The notes beneath the pieces were generated by a model. That model worked only from the letters and a program-made list of their open reading frames with translations. It ran no database searches and was not told the DNA's origin. Of a stretch of 64,000 nucleotides of DNA, positions 1-9,536 are shown in pieces (position 1 is the first letter of the stretch; each line of letters opens with the position of its first letter). This DNA is from Thermoprotei archaeon (GTDB lineage Archaea; Thermoproteota; Thermoprotei; QMSL01; B3-G16), in assembly GCA_021162845.1 (NCBI GenBank), contig JAGGXX010000050.1, positions 43,828 to 107,827 on the forward strand. The letters are read 5' to 3'. The translations under genes were made by a program, and so were the position numbers.

Positions 1-843
1 CTAGTATGTCTGCCGAATAGGCTACACTCCGTGGTTACCATAGAGGCGCTGAAGTCTGGTAAGCACGTCCTATGTGAGAAGCCCCCGGCTATAACGGCTA
101 GGGAAGTTAAGGAGATGTTCGATACGAGCAAGAGGTGTGACAAAAAGCTACTGATAGGCTTAACGATGAGGTTTAGGAACCAGACTCAAGTCCTGAAGAG
201 CTATCTGAGCTCCGGTGCCCTGGGGGACATCTATTACGCCAAGTGTGGATATTTGAGGAGGAGCGGAATCCCTGGGATGGGGAGCTGGTTCACCACTAAA
301 TCAGAAGCCGGAGCTGGCCCTCTTTATGACATAGGGGTGCACGTACTAGACCTAACGCTATGGCTAATGGGTGACTTCAGGGCGGATACGGTAATGGCAT
401 CCACCTATGCTAAGTTCGGCCCTCGTGGCAAGGGGATGGGAGGATGGGGTAAGCCCGTCCCTGGAGGTCCTTTTGACGTAGAAGACCTGGGCGTAGCCCT
501 CATAAAGATGCGTAGTGGCGCCACAGTATTCCTTGAGGCTAGCTGGGCGGCTCATGTAGGGGAATCGGGCATTTACTCCCTGATCCTAGGCGATAAAGGC
601 GGGGTCGACTACACCTCCATGACCATACATACTGAGGAGAACGGGGTACTAGTCGATAAAAGACTTCATTACACAAAGAATAACCCCTACTTAACCGAGG
701 CACAGCACTTCGTAGAATGCATACTTAAGGATAAGGAACCCATCACGAAGCCTGGGGAAATGATCTGGCTTCAGGCGATCCTAGAGGCTACATTAAAGTC
801 GGCCGAGAAGGGACATGAGGTTAAAGTCGAGCAATTGATCTGA
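1..843 (+). CDS. Gfo/Idh/MocA-family dehydrogenase, 5' truncated by window edge
   Basis: The reading frame is open back to base 1, so the gene begins outside the window. The first visible residues read LVCLPNRLHSV, followed by GKHVLCEKP, the typical end of the NAD(P)-binding Rossmann domain of this family, where the EKP lysine contacts cofactor and substrate. The remaining 270 residues form the C-terminal alpha/beta domain, with the DIGVHVLDLTLWLMG helix that usually carries the catalytic histidine. Members oxidise or reduce sugars, inositols or related alcohols; the substrate cannot be told. The internal GTG at 31 is not the true start. The stop is followed 36 bases later by a HAD gene on the same strand. 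Confidence 0.9.
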   Translation, partial: LVCLPNRLHSVVTIEALKSGKHVLCEKPPAITAREVKEMFDTSKRCDKKLLIGLTMRFRNQTQVLKSYLSSGALGDIYYAKCGYLRRSGIPGMGSWFTTKSEAGAGPLYDIGVHVLDLTLWLMGDFRADTVMASTYAKFGPRGKGMGGWGKPVPGGPFDVEDLGVALIKMRSGATVFLEASWAAHVGESGIYSLILGDKGGVDYTSMTIHTEENGVLVDKRLHYTKNNPYLTEAQHFVECILKDKEPITKPGEMIWLQAILEATLKSAEKGHEVKVEQLI

Positions 844-879
844 ACCTCTTCCGATTTATGGTAAGTCCGCGGTGGTTTT

Positions 880-1617
880 TTGACTTCCCCGATAAGCGTT
901 GGGAATAGGATACGCTCGCTTAAAGGCGTGGTGTTCGACCTAGATGGCACACTTACCTTAGTTAAGTTTAAATATAATTCACCCTTGCATTCTACATATG
1001 TAAACCGGTTAAAGGAAGGTCTTGTAAGACTATATGGCATACCACGGGATATAATACGGGAATCGCGCTTCCTAAGCGAGATACGGGAAAAAGCGGTATG
1101 TTATCTCGAGGCATTAGGTGCTCCGGAGGCTCATCTGAGGAGGATGTTATCGTTTGTGGATTCCCTGATAGATGAGTACAGCTCGAGGGAGCTCTCCTCG
1201 GTGAGGCTGGATCCGGAGGCAATCCACGTCCTCAATGCGCTAAGATCCATGGCCTTAAAGATAGGCCTATGTACTTTTAGTAGCAGACAGGTGGCCCTCA
1301 GGTTCTTAAGGAGATTCAACATAATAGATTTCTTCGACGCTATAGTCACGCGCACGGATGTACTTCACGCGAAGCCTAATCCACTTCAGCTCTTGACGAC
1401 GATAGAGTCATTAGGCCTCAAGCCATCTAACGTCATGCTGGTATCCGATTCCCTCATGGATGTGGCCATTGGGAAATCGCTAGGGTTAGCGTGTTCCGTC
1501 CTGATAACACGTGAATCCACGATACCTTATCCTGTAATGTGCAAACCGGACATCGTGATAGATAGGTTAGGGATCCTAGTAGACCTGATTAGAGGGGCTA
1601 GGGATGGGACGCCTTAG
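880..1617 (+). CDS. HAD-superfamily hydrolase
   Basis: This is a 245-residue cytoplasmic HAD phosphatase. All four motifs are visible: DLDGTL near residue 20 (nucleophile and acid/base aspartates), the serine/threonine of CTFSS in the middle, the lysine of HAKPNP, and the acidic VSDSLMD motif. The stretch between motif I and II is helical, as in the phosphoglycolate phosphatase-like cap class. The start is TTG at 880, with GGTGG a few bases upstream. It overlaps the following maf gene by 14 bases, which suggests translational coupling and perhaps clean-up of a nucleotide or sugar phosphate. The substrate is not predictable from motifs alone. Confidence 0.85.
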   Translation: MTSPISVGNRIRSLKGVVFDLDGTLTLVKFKYNSPLHSTYVNRLKEGLVRLYGIPRDIIRESRFLSEIREKAVCYLEALGAPEAHLRRMLSFVDSLIDEYSSRELSSVRLDPEAIHVLNALRSMALKIGLCTFSSRQVALRFLRRFNIIDFFDAIVTRTDVLHAKPNPLQLLTTIESLGLKPSNVMLVSDSLMDVAIGKSLGLACSVLITRESTIPYPVMCKPDIVIDRLGILVDLIRGARDGTP

Positions 1618-2233
1618 GGTAATCTTGGCTTCCTCCTCTAAAAGACGCCTTGAGCTCCTCGAGTCCATAGGCCTTAAGCCGATAGTCATACCTCCCAAGT
1701 ATAGGGAAGTGAGGAGCGAAACTCCCTGGGAGTTATGCATGCTCAATGCCTTTGGGAAGGCCATGGAGGTAGCTGGTATGGCTCCTTATGACGCCTTAGT
1801 CATAGGTGCTGATACCCTGCTATACCATAGGGAACGCGTCATAGGTAAGCCCAGGGACATGAGAGAAGCTGAGCATATCTTGAGCATGTTAAGTGGAAAT
1901 GAGCATTATGTATACACAGGCTTGTGCGTCGTACGAACGGATACATGGGAGATAGCGCAAGGCTATGAGGTGACGAAGGTATTCTTTAAGGAGCTTTCAC
2001 CCATGGAGGTTAAGAAGTACTTAGCCATAGAGGATCCCCTTGATAAAGCCGGTGGATACGCCGCCCAGGGTTTAGCTTCCCTCTTAATCACCAGGATAGA
2101 GGGGGACTTCTTTAACGTTGTCGGATTACCTTTACACTTGCTCTATCTGCTCCTTAAGGTCATCGGGATCGATGTTTTTGATATGATTAAGTCGAAGAAC
2201 AAGCGAAGCTTGGATGGCAGTCAAGATATATAG
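1604..2233 (+). CDS. maf: Maf-family nucleotide pyrophosphatase
   Basis: The 209-residue protein has the Maf signatures: LASSSKRRLELL at the N terminus (phosphate-binding), GADT with the catalytic aspartate around residue 68, GKP, DKAGGYAAQG and GDFFNVVGLPL. Family members hydrolyse non-canonical or modified NTPs, and also dTTP or UTP, to the monophosphate, guarding nucleotide pools. The length is the usual one with a short basic C-terminal extension. It overlaps the HAD gene by 14 bases and is followed within 35 bases by a CinA-like gene, so the three are probably one operon. Confidence 0.9.
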   Translation: MGRLRVILASSSKRRLELLESIGLKPIVIPPKYREVRSETPWELCMLNAFGKAMEVAGMAPYDALVIGADTLLYHRERVIGKPRDMREAEHILSMLSGNEHYVYTGLCVVRTDTWEIAQGYEVTKVFFKELSPMEVKKYLAIEDPLDKAGGYAAQGLASLLITRIEGDFFNVVGLPLHLLYLLLKVIGIDVFDMIKSKNKRSLDGSQDI

Positions 2234-2268
2234 TCTTGTACGCGTCTACTTACCGCTGGGAGAGGGTA

Positions 2269-3090
2269 ATGGGGTTAGCCACCGGATTTAGGGCATGGCT
2301 TATAACCGTGGGTAACGAGATCTTGATAGGGAGGGTCGTTAATACAAACCTTGCCTGGTTGGGCAGAAAGTTGACCTTATTAGGTTATGACGTGCATAGA
2401 GGGCTTATAGTGCCAGACGAAATAGACGATATAGCCTGGGCGTTTAAGACAGCGTTGAGCTCGGATGCTAAGGTCATAATATCGACAGGAGGCCTAGGCC
2501 CCACCTTTGATGATAAGACGCTAGAGGGGCTGGCATGTGCGTTAGGCGTGAATCTTGAGCTGAACGAAGAGGCCTTAGAGATGATCAGGGAGAAGTATGA
2601 GGGTAGAGGGCTTAAGCTTACGGAGCATAGAGTGAAAATGGCTAAGCTACCTCGGGGAGCTAGGCCCATACCAAATCCAGCTGGAACAGCACCTGGTGTG
2701 CATATAGAGCTACGAGGGAAACACGTATTCGTCCTTCCAGGAGTGCCTAAGGAGATGAAAGCCATCTTCGAAACTCATTTAGAGCCGCTCCTGAAGCGAA
2801 TAGGTCCCGCCGTCTACTTCGCTGAGAGATTCCTAATTTCAAAGGGCATCCCGGAATCAAGCGCCGCTCCTCTGATAGAGGAGGCCATGAAATTAGGGAG
2901 GGCCGTCTACATAAAGAGCCATCCGAAGTTCTCAGAGCTTGAAGGGCCTGTCCTCGAATTTCACGTAACAGCTTCAGCTCGAAGTAGGGAAGAGGCCGAA
3001 AGGGATGTGGAAAGGGTGACCTCCAAGCTAAGGGAATTACTAAGCAGGCATGGAGGTAGAGTCTATGAGGTCGGAAGTGATGAATTCTAG
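2269..3090 (+). CDS. CinA-like molybdopterin-binding-domain protein (COG1058)
   Basis: The sequence ITVGNEILIGRVVNTN near the N terminus, STGGLGPTFDD in the middle and LPGVPKEM after it are hallmarks of the CinA/MoCF-biosynthesis fold, linked in relatives to ADP-ribose or NMN-related metabolism. The C-terminal NMN deamidase domain of bacterial CinA is absent, as in most archaeal members (about 270 residues). A TTG at 2236 opens the frame 11 codons earlier, but ATG 2269 sits six bases after a GGAG element, so I take it as the start. The substrate and exact reaction are uncertain. Confidence 0.85.
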   Translation: MGLATGFRAWLITVGNEILIGRVVNTNLAWLGRKLTLLGYDVHRGLIVPDEIDDIAWAFKTALSSDAKVIISTGGLGPTFDDKTLEGLACALGVNLELNEEALEMIREKYEGRGLKLTEHRVKMAKLPRGARPIPNPAGTAPGVHIELRGKHVFVLPGVPKEMKAIFETHLEPLLKRIGPAVYFAERFLISKGIPESSAAPLIEEAMKLGRAVYIKSHPKFSELEGPVLEFHVTASARSREEAERDVERVTSKLRELLSRHGGRVYEVGSDEF

Positions 3091-3180
3091 GACCCTACTT
3101 CCTTTAGGAGAGCATTAGGCTTGGATACGTCACTAATGGGTTAAGGGAAATAGTAAAATCCATCTTAGTGGCTTTCTCTT

Positions 3181-5856
3181 ATGATGAGGGCCATCGCTCT
3201 AACGCTATTAACGTTGCTCCTGCCCTCCGCTATAGCCGGGGCTTTTTACGTACCTCCTGGTACAGGGGGGTCTACACATAGACATTTAGGCGTTCATTTG
3301 ACCTATTCTTATCTCCTAGGGGTCGTACACCTGGGGATATGGGAAGGTTATCTTGACGTTGTAGCGAAGGCGAGATTGAGCATCCTATACGATGGAGGCG
3401 AGGTAACAGTATTTGAGAATGTTAAGACATCCGGTCTGGCTTCAGGAGAAGAGGCCTGGGATCACGTGTTCCCGAACGTCGGTGGAAGTACCTTCAGGTT
3501 AAGAGGCCTTAGCCAATGCTTGATGAGCTATGGTGACTTGCCCATAGCAAATGCAACCGCGAAGGGCGTCTTTAATGAATCCGCATATCTTCGCGCGGAG
3601 GCACATATGTACGTGCTCGAGGAGGAGGCATACCTGCTATACGGGTACGCCGAGGCTAGCGCTGACGACACGACGATCTGGGCATTACCCCCTTCATGGG
3701 AACTAAGGGAACTGGCAACGGATTTGAGGAGAAGTTTAAGCTCGGAGGTCAAGGGAATCGCCGTATCCAACATGAGTATAGAGCTGATATACGCCTATAG
3801 CAATATATCGCTAGTAGACCTCATTTATGAATACACAAGGATCCTCCAAGTCGAGATAGTAGATGGGGAAGGCAATCTACTGCCAGCTCGAATCACGCTC
3901 TATAATGCGTCGGATTTAGATGGGGATCTTCACCCCGAGTCAAATGTGATCCTCAATAACGAAGAACCTTATGCCGAGTACGTATGGCCTATTGGCGCTA
4001 GAAGGCTTCCTAGAGCCCCACAGGGCATAGGCGAATACGTCGTTGAAGCAGAGAGCGAGATAACCATATCGGATAAGACGTACGTGTTCGATCATTGGGA
4101 GTGCCAAGGTGGAGTTCAAGTAGCAAACTCCAGTTCACCTAGGACGAACGCGACGGTAAGTGATGACGGTATATTGAGAGCTGTATACAGATACGTAGTC
4201 CCACCCCCGAGACCTGGGGAGCTCCTAGTCATAGTATACGACTTAGTGACCAGCAAGCTATGGACCGCTGAGATAATGATAAATGGTTCAAGTTACGTAA
4301 TCCACGGAAACACTACGGTATCGTGTAGCATAGGTAAGGGCTTCCCCGTGGAATTCGTAAGTGCGCCCAACAGGACGTTCGCTGCTTGGTCCTCCAATGA
4401 TCTAGTTCTCCTTACTAATCCCCTAGCCTCTACGACATCGGCAGTCCTCTTATCGAGCGCCCGTAACGGGGTATTGATACTGACATTACGGAACATGATG
4501 TATGAGCTCCTCGTGGACTCACGTCCTCCTTCAAATGTGGGTATAGAGGTGGAGGAAGACAGCGGAAGCGAGGTGTACTACACTCCCTTTAGGATTAGAA
4601 GGAAGAGCCCATTTGAGGTGACTTTGAAGATACCAACTAAGGTTAAACGAGATAAGCGTACCCTAAAGCTCAAATATTGTCTCCTAAGCGACGATAGGGG
4701 ACGCATTTTAGCTAACTGGAGCGCTGATGAACTGCCCAGGAAGAAAAATAAGGTGATAGTCGAGCTCACCATCGATGGTAGCTATAACCTGACGGCTTTC
4801 TATGGCCTGAAAGGTAAGAAGGGCCTCCTCATCGAGATAGAGGATGTGAGCCTAGTCCCTTGCTACTGTGATAACTCCTCCTCCGTGATCCTTGATAACA
4901 CATACTTGGCTCCCATGGAGTACATGTGCTTTAAAGTCCTGGTCGCCTCACAGCTCAAGAGGACTACCGAACCCGGTATACGTCCGGCCAACCTGACTGT
5001 TGAGGTGCTTACGCCCACCTTTGCCCGGATAGTCTCAGGCTATACTGGAACGCTGACTAAGGAGGTGGGACGGGAGGGCAATGGCATAGTACTAGGCACG
5101 ATAGGCCTTTGGGCCATAAATGGTGATGCCCTCGGAGGAGATGTCTACGTGGGTAAGGTCACATATAGTTATTCCTGGGATGAAGGAGGGGGCAGTGGTT
5201 CTACGTACGTGACCATATCCTCGATGAAGCCGAACCTCCTATGGCTTCCCATATCGCCCGACTCCTATGCATTAGCGGTATATTATACATGGGCGGACGA
5301 CACACCTGTCATCGGGAGGCCTTATATTTCAGGCTGGCTCACGACCCCCTATGGGGACATAACGCTTAAGGGGGACCTAATAGCTGGCCTTCGTGCCTTC
5401 ACCAACGTAACCCTTCCCCCAGATTTCCGATACCCCTGGAATACCTCTGTAGCCTTCAGTGTAATAAGCCATAGGGACCTAGCAGGTGTAGCTTTAAGCG
5501 ATTTTATACCTTTCCATACAGGGTTCCCCTGGATCAGTAGCTTGAGCTTCGAGAAGCACATGTTAGGCGTTATAATAGAGGAGAGAAATGATAGCCTCTT
5601 TAATTTGAGCCTTGTGGATCTCTCAGAGCTCAAGAGGGTGAAAGGTATCATAGCTCTAATAATCAAGGATCTCGATGAGGGTACGGAGACCTATAGGTTA
5701 CTTCCGACTAACGACGAGGGTTGGCTCGTTATAGAGCGGAGTGAACTTCAGCTACCTCGGAGATACGAGGTATGGGCTATAGGCCTTGCAACGGGATATA
5801 ATGTAATCTACGAAAGCGGCGAGTACGCTAAGATACTCATCGAGCGGAGCGGTTAG
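3181..5856 (+). CDS. large secreted or surface protein with beta-rich repeat domains
   Basis: The protein is 891 residues long. It begins with a short basic/hydrophobic signal peptide (MMRAIALTLLTLLLPSAIAG), predicted to direct Sec export; there is no clear C-terminal membrane anchor. Residues about 280-340 contain FDHWECQGG followed by DDGILRAVYRY, resembling the divergent InlB/Flg_new-type beta repeats found in surface proteins, and the next 200 residues look like further degenerate copies (WSSNDL, NWSADE). Many N-x-S/T sequons are present, consistent with a glycosylated archaeal surface protein. No catalytic motif is recognisable. Its function is unknown. A short hairpin covers the stop codon. 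Confidence 0.75.
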   Translation: MMRAIALTLLTLLLPSAIAGAFYVPPGTGGSTHRHLGVHLTYSYLLGVVHLGIWEGYLDVVAKARLSILYDGGEVTVFENVKTSGLASGEEAWDHVFPNVGGSTFRLRGLSQCLMSYGDLPIANATAKGVFNESAYLRAEAHMYVLEEEAYLLYGYAEASADDTTIWALPPSWELRELATDLRRSLSSEVKGIAVSNMSIELIYAYSNISLVDLIYEYTRILQVEIVDGEGNLLPARITLYNASDLDGDLHPESNVILNNEEPYAEYVWPIGARRLPRAPQGIGEYVVEAESEITISDKTYVFDHWECQGGVQVANSSSPRTNATVSDDGILRAVYRYVVPPPRPGELLVIVYDLVTSKLWTAEIMINGSSYVIHGNTTVSCSIGKGFPVEFVSAPNRTFAAWSSNDLVLLTNPLASTTSAVLLSSARNGVLILTLRNMMYELLVDSRPPSNVGIEVEEDSGSEVYYTPFRIRRKSPFEVTLKIPTKVKRDKRTLKLKYCLLSDDRGRILANWSADELPRKKNKVIVELTIDGSYNLTAFYGLKGKKGLLIEIEDVSLVPCYCDNSSSVILDNTYLAPMEYMCFKVLVASQLKRTTEPGIRPANLTVEVLTPTFARIVSGYTGTLTKEVGREGNGIVLGTIGLWAINGDALGGDVYVGKVTYSYSWDEGGGSGSTYVTISSMKPNLLWLPISPDSYALAVYYTWADDTPVIGRPYISGWLTTPYGDITLKGDLIAGLRAFTNVTLPPDFRYPWNTSVAFSVISHRDLAGVALSDFIPFHTGFPWISSLSFEKHMLGVIIEERNDSLFNLSLVDLSELKRVKGIIALIIKDLDEGTETYRLLPTNDEGWLVIERSELQLPRRYEVWAIGLATGYNVIYESGEYAKILIERSG

Positions 5857-5863
5857 CAACCGC
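5849..5863 (+). terminator. hairpin across the stop codon of the secreted-protein gene
   Basis: GCGGTT-AGC-AACCGC forms a perfect six-pair stem with a three-base loop and contains the TAG stop at 5854-5856. It could slow ribosomes or protect the 3' end; there is no long T tract, so a terminator role is only a suggestion. Confidence 0.35.
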
Positions 5864-5920
5864 AACGAGCCTAGGTGAATGATTTAATTAACTAATCCCC
5901 GATCGCTTGGAGTGGTTCAA

Positions 5921-5935
5921 GTGACGACGCGTCAC
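5921..5935. promoter_or_regulatory. perfect inverted repeat upstream of the V4R gene
   Basis: GTGACG-ACG-CGTCAC is a perfect inverted repeat with three-base spacer. It lies about 118 bases before the V4R-domain gene and just before an AT-rich stretch (5938-5960) that may contain the promoter. It may be an operator or an RNA hairpin. Its arm resembles that of the palindrome at 11990-12013. Confidence 0.35.
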
Positions 5936-6052
5936 ATGAATTTAACATAAGACATTTATCACCATACGGAGTAGAACGTTGATGAATGGAAAGTCTTATT
6001 ACGACTAATGGTCGTAGACATAAGCTGACCTCCTCTCAAGGGGGTGCCTGCC

Positions 6053-6865
6053 ATGGAACCGCGCATGTTTTGCCCATTACACATAGGTAATATGCTTAGG
6101 ACTAATGGACATAAGATATATGGGTTCTCGATCCTGGTATCGGAGGAGGAAGCCGAGACGTTATATGAGGTCGTAAGGGTGTTCAAGAAGTATGGCGTGA
6201 AGCTCATCCAGATCATGGGTTCTACGCCTCTCTTAGTCAAAAAGGGCTATTTGACCTACGTCGTCGGGGACTTCACGGACTCTGAAATAGAGCCACAGAC
6301 CTTAGCTGAAGAGATAAGGAGACTTAGTTCCATCGAGGATGTATGTATTATAGCTCCTATAGACGATCTCCTAGTCAATACGATTCATTTTCCCCTATTC
6401 GTGGGGGACAGTAGGGCTATGATAGTTAATGAGCCGTTTATGAGGGCCATTATAAGGAGGCCTAGAGAGCGCTTTGGCTCAGGGGTTGAGGCATATCAGT
6501 ACTATGAAGGAAAGTTCATAGGCGAATCGGTTTACGATGCCCTAAGCCTCTTCATCAAGGGACGGGAGAAACTCATCGAAGGATTAAGAGCCTACTTGAT
6601 ATCCATAGGCTTAGCGGTCATAGAACTAATCGAGTTAAACCCGGATAAACCGCTAATCATCATCAGGGCTTACGATAGCTTTGAGTGTGAGCTAGGCAAG
6701 GGATCGGATAGGCCGTATAGTCATATACTTAGAGGCATCTTAGCTGGCTTCCTAGGGAGGGTGCTAAATGAGAACTTAATAGCGCGCGAGGTCAGGTGTA
6801 TAGCTAAGGGTGATGAGTACTGCGAATATGAGATAACACGTGAGGAAGAAGAGGAAGAAGACTAG
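6053..6865 (+). CDS. V4R-domain protein with N-terminal ACT-like domain
   Basis: The C-terminal third, from about residue 170, shows a V4R (4-vinyl-reductase) domain: SFECELG, an SHILRGILAGFLG helix, and REVRCIAKGDEYCEYEI with the conserved cysteines of this small-molecule or metal-binding fold. Residues 20-90 (YGFSILVSEEEAETLYEVVRVFKKYG) resemble an ACT regulatory domain. Together this suggests a ligand-sensing regulator, but no DNA-binding domain is evident. The tail ends in a run of glutamates. ATG 6053 follows an AAGGGGG element; a GTG at 6044 is the alternative. It lies between a secreted protein and a GH31 glucosidase, so a link to sugar use is possible but unproven. Confidence 0.75.
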   Translation: MEPRMFCPLHIGNMLRTNGHKIYGFSILVSEEEAETLYEVVRVFKKYGVKLIQIMGSTPLLVKKGYLTYVVGDFTDSEIEPQTLAEEIRRLSSIEDVCIIAPIDDLLVNTIHFPLFVGDSRAMIVNEPFMRAIIRRPRERFGSGVEAYQYYEGKFIGESVYDALSLFIKGREKLIEGLRAYLISIGLAVIELIELNPDKPLIIIRAYDSFECELGKGSDRPYSHILRGILAGFLGRVLNENLIAREVRCIAKGDEYCEYEITREEEEEED

Positions 6866-6918
6866 GTTTCTCGTAAACGTATAAAGGCTGAGCGAGATAA
6901 TTCCCTTAGGTGTTCATC

Positions 6919-9306
6919 TTGGCTTATGAGTTACTAGGGACGGTGATGGAAGTCGAGCGAGAGGGAAACGTCATTAACATTACATGCGAGAACGCCCCAT
7001 TGCGCCTTTATATCCTGGGCTCACGCTTAGTGAGAGTCAGGTTAGCGCCATTTGGGTTCTCCGTAGATCATTCATGGGCTGTCGTGAAGGAGGATTGGCC
7101 TGAGACAAATTTCTCCATAGAGGAGGACGAGGAGACGCTTGAGATACATACTCGTGAACTCAAAGTTATGGTTCGAAAAAAGCCGTGCAGGATAGCCTTC
7201 TATGATAGGAATGGCAGGCTGATAAACAGCGATTACGAGCCCTTGGGCATGGGGTGGAATGTGAACTGCGTCAAGTGCTGGAAGCGGATGCCACGTGACG
7301 AACATTACTACGGCTTTGGCGAGAAAGCACTTCCACTTGATAGGAGACGGCGTCGGATGGAGATGTGGAACACCGATGCTTACGGTTATAGGACGGGTAC
7401 CGATCCCCTATACGTGAGTGTGCCCTTCTTCATAGCCATCAGAAAGGGGATCGCTTATGGCATCTTCTTCGATAACACCTATAGATCCATATTTGACATG
7501 GGCTCCTCCTCTGAGGATTACTATAGCTTCGAAGCTGAGGGAGGTGAGCTTAATTACTACTTCATATACGGGCCAAGCATTAAGGACGTGATCGATAAGT
7601 ATACGGAACTGACCGGTCGTCCCTTTCTCCCTCCCCTCTGGGCCTTAGGTCATCAGCAATGCAGATATAGTTATTACCCAGCTGAAAACGTCTTAAAGCT
7701 TGCTAAGCGATATAGGGAAAGAGACATCCCTTGTGACGTCATATACCTAGACATAGATTATATGGACTCCTACAAAATCTTCACATGGAGCAACGTAAGG
7801 TTTCCGGATCCCAGAAAACTCACTGATGAGTTAGGGAGGATGGGTTTTAAGTTAGTGACGATAATAGACCCAGGAGTGAAAGCTGAGAGCGGCTATAAGC
7901 CATTTATCGAGGGAGTTAAAGGGGGCTACTTCTGCAGGAGACCTAATGGGGAGATCTTCTTCGGTAGGCTATGGCCTGGTACATGCGCGTTTCCTGATTT
8001 CGCAAGGGAGGATGTTCGGGATTGGTGGGCCTCCCTTCATGAGATACTCTTCAGGGAGGGGGTCAGTGGTATATGGAATGATATGAATGAACCAGCGTTG
8101 CTTGGGGAGCAGAGGACCATTGAGCGAGACGTCATACATATTGAGGATGGGAAAGAGGTAGCACATGCCAAGATACACAACGTCTATGCCCTCTTAGAGG
8201 CGATGGGTACCTTCAAGGCATTCCGAAAGTTCAGGAAGAACATGAGGCACTTCATACTCTCCAGGTCCGGGTATGCGGGGATACAGCGGTATGCAGCCGT
8301 ATGGACGGGGGATAACACGTCTAATTGGGAGCACCTCTGGCTACAGATACCCATGTTGTTAGGCATGGGCCTCTCGGGCATGCCCTTCATCGGGGCTGAT
8401 GTAGGCGGCTTCATAGGCTCTCCGACTCCTGAGCTATTGGTCAGATGGTACCAACTAGCGGCCTTCATACCCCTCTGCAGGAATCATACCTCAAGGGGTA
8501 CTTTTGATCAAGAGCCTTGGGTTTATGGCGAATACTACGAGAGCATCATCAGGAGATACTTGAAGCTCCGTTATAGGCTCCTGCCTTACCTCTATGTCCT
8601 CTTCAAGGAGGCATCGGAGAAGGGATATCCCATCATGAGGCCGCTTCTCTTTGAGTACCAGGACGATCCTAACACGTATACTATCGATGACGAGTTTCTA
8701 ATCGGAGAGAACCTATTGATAGCGCCCGTTCTTAAAGAGGGATGTGATAAGCGACTGGTCTATTTACCTAAGGGTACTTGGGTGGATTACTGGACGCATA
8801 AGGTATACGAGGGACCTACGTACGTCAGCATAGAGGCGCCATTAGATAAGATGCCTATCTTCGTGAAAAACGGTTCGATAATACCCATGCAGCCCGAGAT
8901 GAACTACGTAGGGGAAAGGGATCCGGATCCGCTGACCTTAGACATCTACTTGCTGAGCGGTGAGGCCTCGTTTACGCTCTATGAGGATGATGGCGTAACC
9001 CTCGATTACGTTAAAGGCATATACTACGAAAGAGAGTTCCGTTGTAGGAGGACAGAGGATGTCATAGAGTTAGAGGCCAGCGAAGCAAGGGGTAAGTACG
9101 TTCCCTCACGCAAGAGTTTAGTGTTCAAGGTGAACCTAGTAAGCTCTAAGCCTAAGAGCGTCCTGTTGAATAATAAGATACTGAAGGCAGTATCTTCCTT
9201 AGGAGATCTCAAGGAAGGTTGGCATTACGATCCTAATAGGAACATCCTTCACGTGGCTGTCCCGGAGAAGAAGAGGGGCTTCCTAGTTAGGATAAAGCTT
9301 CATTAA
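6919..9306 (+). CDS. GH31 family glycoside hydrolase (alpha-glucosidase type)
   Basis: About 795 residues, matching archaeal GH31 alpha-glucosidases such as MalA. Order: N-terminal beta-sandwich; (beta/alpha)8 barrel with YLDIDYMD; nucleophile motif IWNDMNEP (nucleophile Asp about 388); acid/base motif WTGDNTSNW (Asp about 465); then C-terminal beta domains. It should release glucose from the non-reducing ends of alpha-glucans, or xylose if it is an alpha-xylosidase; motifs do not separate these. There is no signal peptide, so it is probably cytoplasmic. TTG 6919 lies six bases after AGGTG; a GTG at 6910 is part of that element and is the alternative start. Confidence 0.92.
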   Translation: MAYELLGTVMEVEREGNVINITCENAPLRLYILGSRLVRVRLAPFGFSVDHSWAVVKEDWPETNFSIEEDEETLEIHTRELKVMVRKKPCRIAFYDRNGRLINSDYEPLGMGWNVNCVKCWKRMPRDEHYYGFGEKALPLDRRRRRMEMWNTDAYGYRTGTDPLYVSVPFFIAIRKGIAYGIFFDNTYRSIFDMGSSSEDYYSFEAEGGELNYYFIYGPSIKDVIDKYTELTGRPFLPPLWALGHQQCRYSYYPAENVLKLAKRYRERDIPCDVIYLDIDYMDSYKIFTWSNVRFPDPRKLTDELGRMGFKLVTIIDPGVKAESGYKPFIEGVKGGYFCRRPNGEIFFGRLWPGTCAFPDFAREDVRDWWASLHEILFREGVSGIWNDMNEPALLGEQRTIERDVIHIEDGKEVAHAKIHNVYALLEAMGTFKAFRKFRKNMRHFILSRSGYAGIQRYAAVWTGDNTSNWEHLWLQIPMLLGMGLSGMPFIGADVGGFIGSPTPELLVRWYQLAAFIPLCRNHTSRGTFDQEPWVYGEYYESIIRRYLKLRYRLLPYLYVLFKEASEKGYPIMRPLLFEYQDDPNTYTIDDEFLIGENLLIAPVLKEGCDKRLVYLPKGTWVDYWTHKVYEGPTYVSIEAPLDKMPIFVKNGSIIPMQPEMNYVGERDPDPLTLDIYLLSGEASFTLYEDDGVTLDYVKGIYYEREFRCRRTEDVIELEASEARGKYVPSRKSLVFKVNLVSSKPKSVLLNNKILKAVSSLGDLKEGWHYDPNRNILHVAVPEKKRGFLVRIKLH

Positions 9307-9491
9307 AACCCCCTTAAGGGTCCGGAGGACATATAAGGTAAAGTATCGGCTTTACGTATAAGTAGGATATACATTGCCTACTACAAGGCGTTTGGGTCAT
9401 GATCTAACGCGAAGTGCTTCTGTTGTCATCCTCTTGTCTGTCCGGACTGAGACTTGTCATTCCCCTGAAGTAGATCAAAGCCTCCCGCTAC

Positions 9492-9501
9492 ATTTATAAA
9501 G
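9492..9501 (+). promoter_or_regulatory. TATA-like box A of the aminotransferase gene
   Basis: CATTTATAAAGG matches an archaeal box A. Transcription would begin near 9518-9525, upstream of a GGCGGTG ribosome site and the TTG start at 9537. Confidence 0.5.
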
Positions 9502-9536
9502 GTACTCTTTCATTATTGCGTAGGCGGTGTATCACG

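Noticed and set aside
5980..6028. C/D-like TGATGA and CTGA before the V4R gene
   Set aside because: No C' or D' boxes and no terminal stem; a leader hairpin explains the region better.
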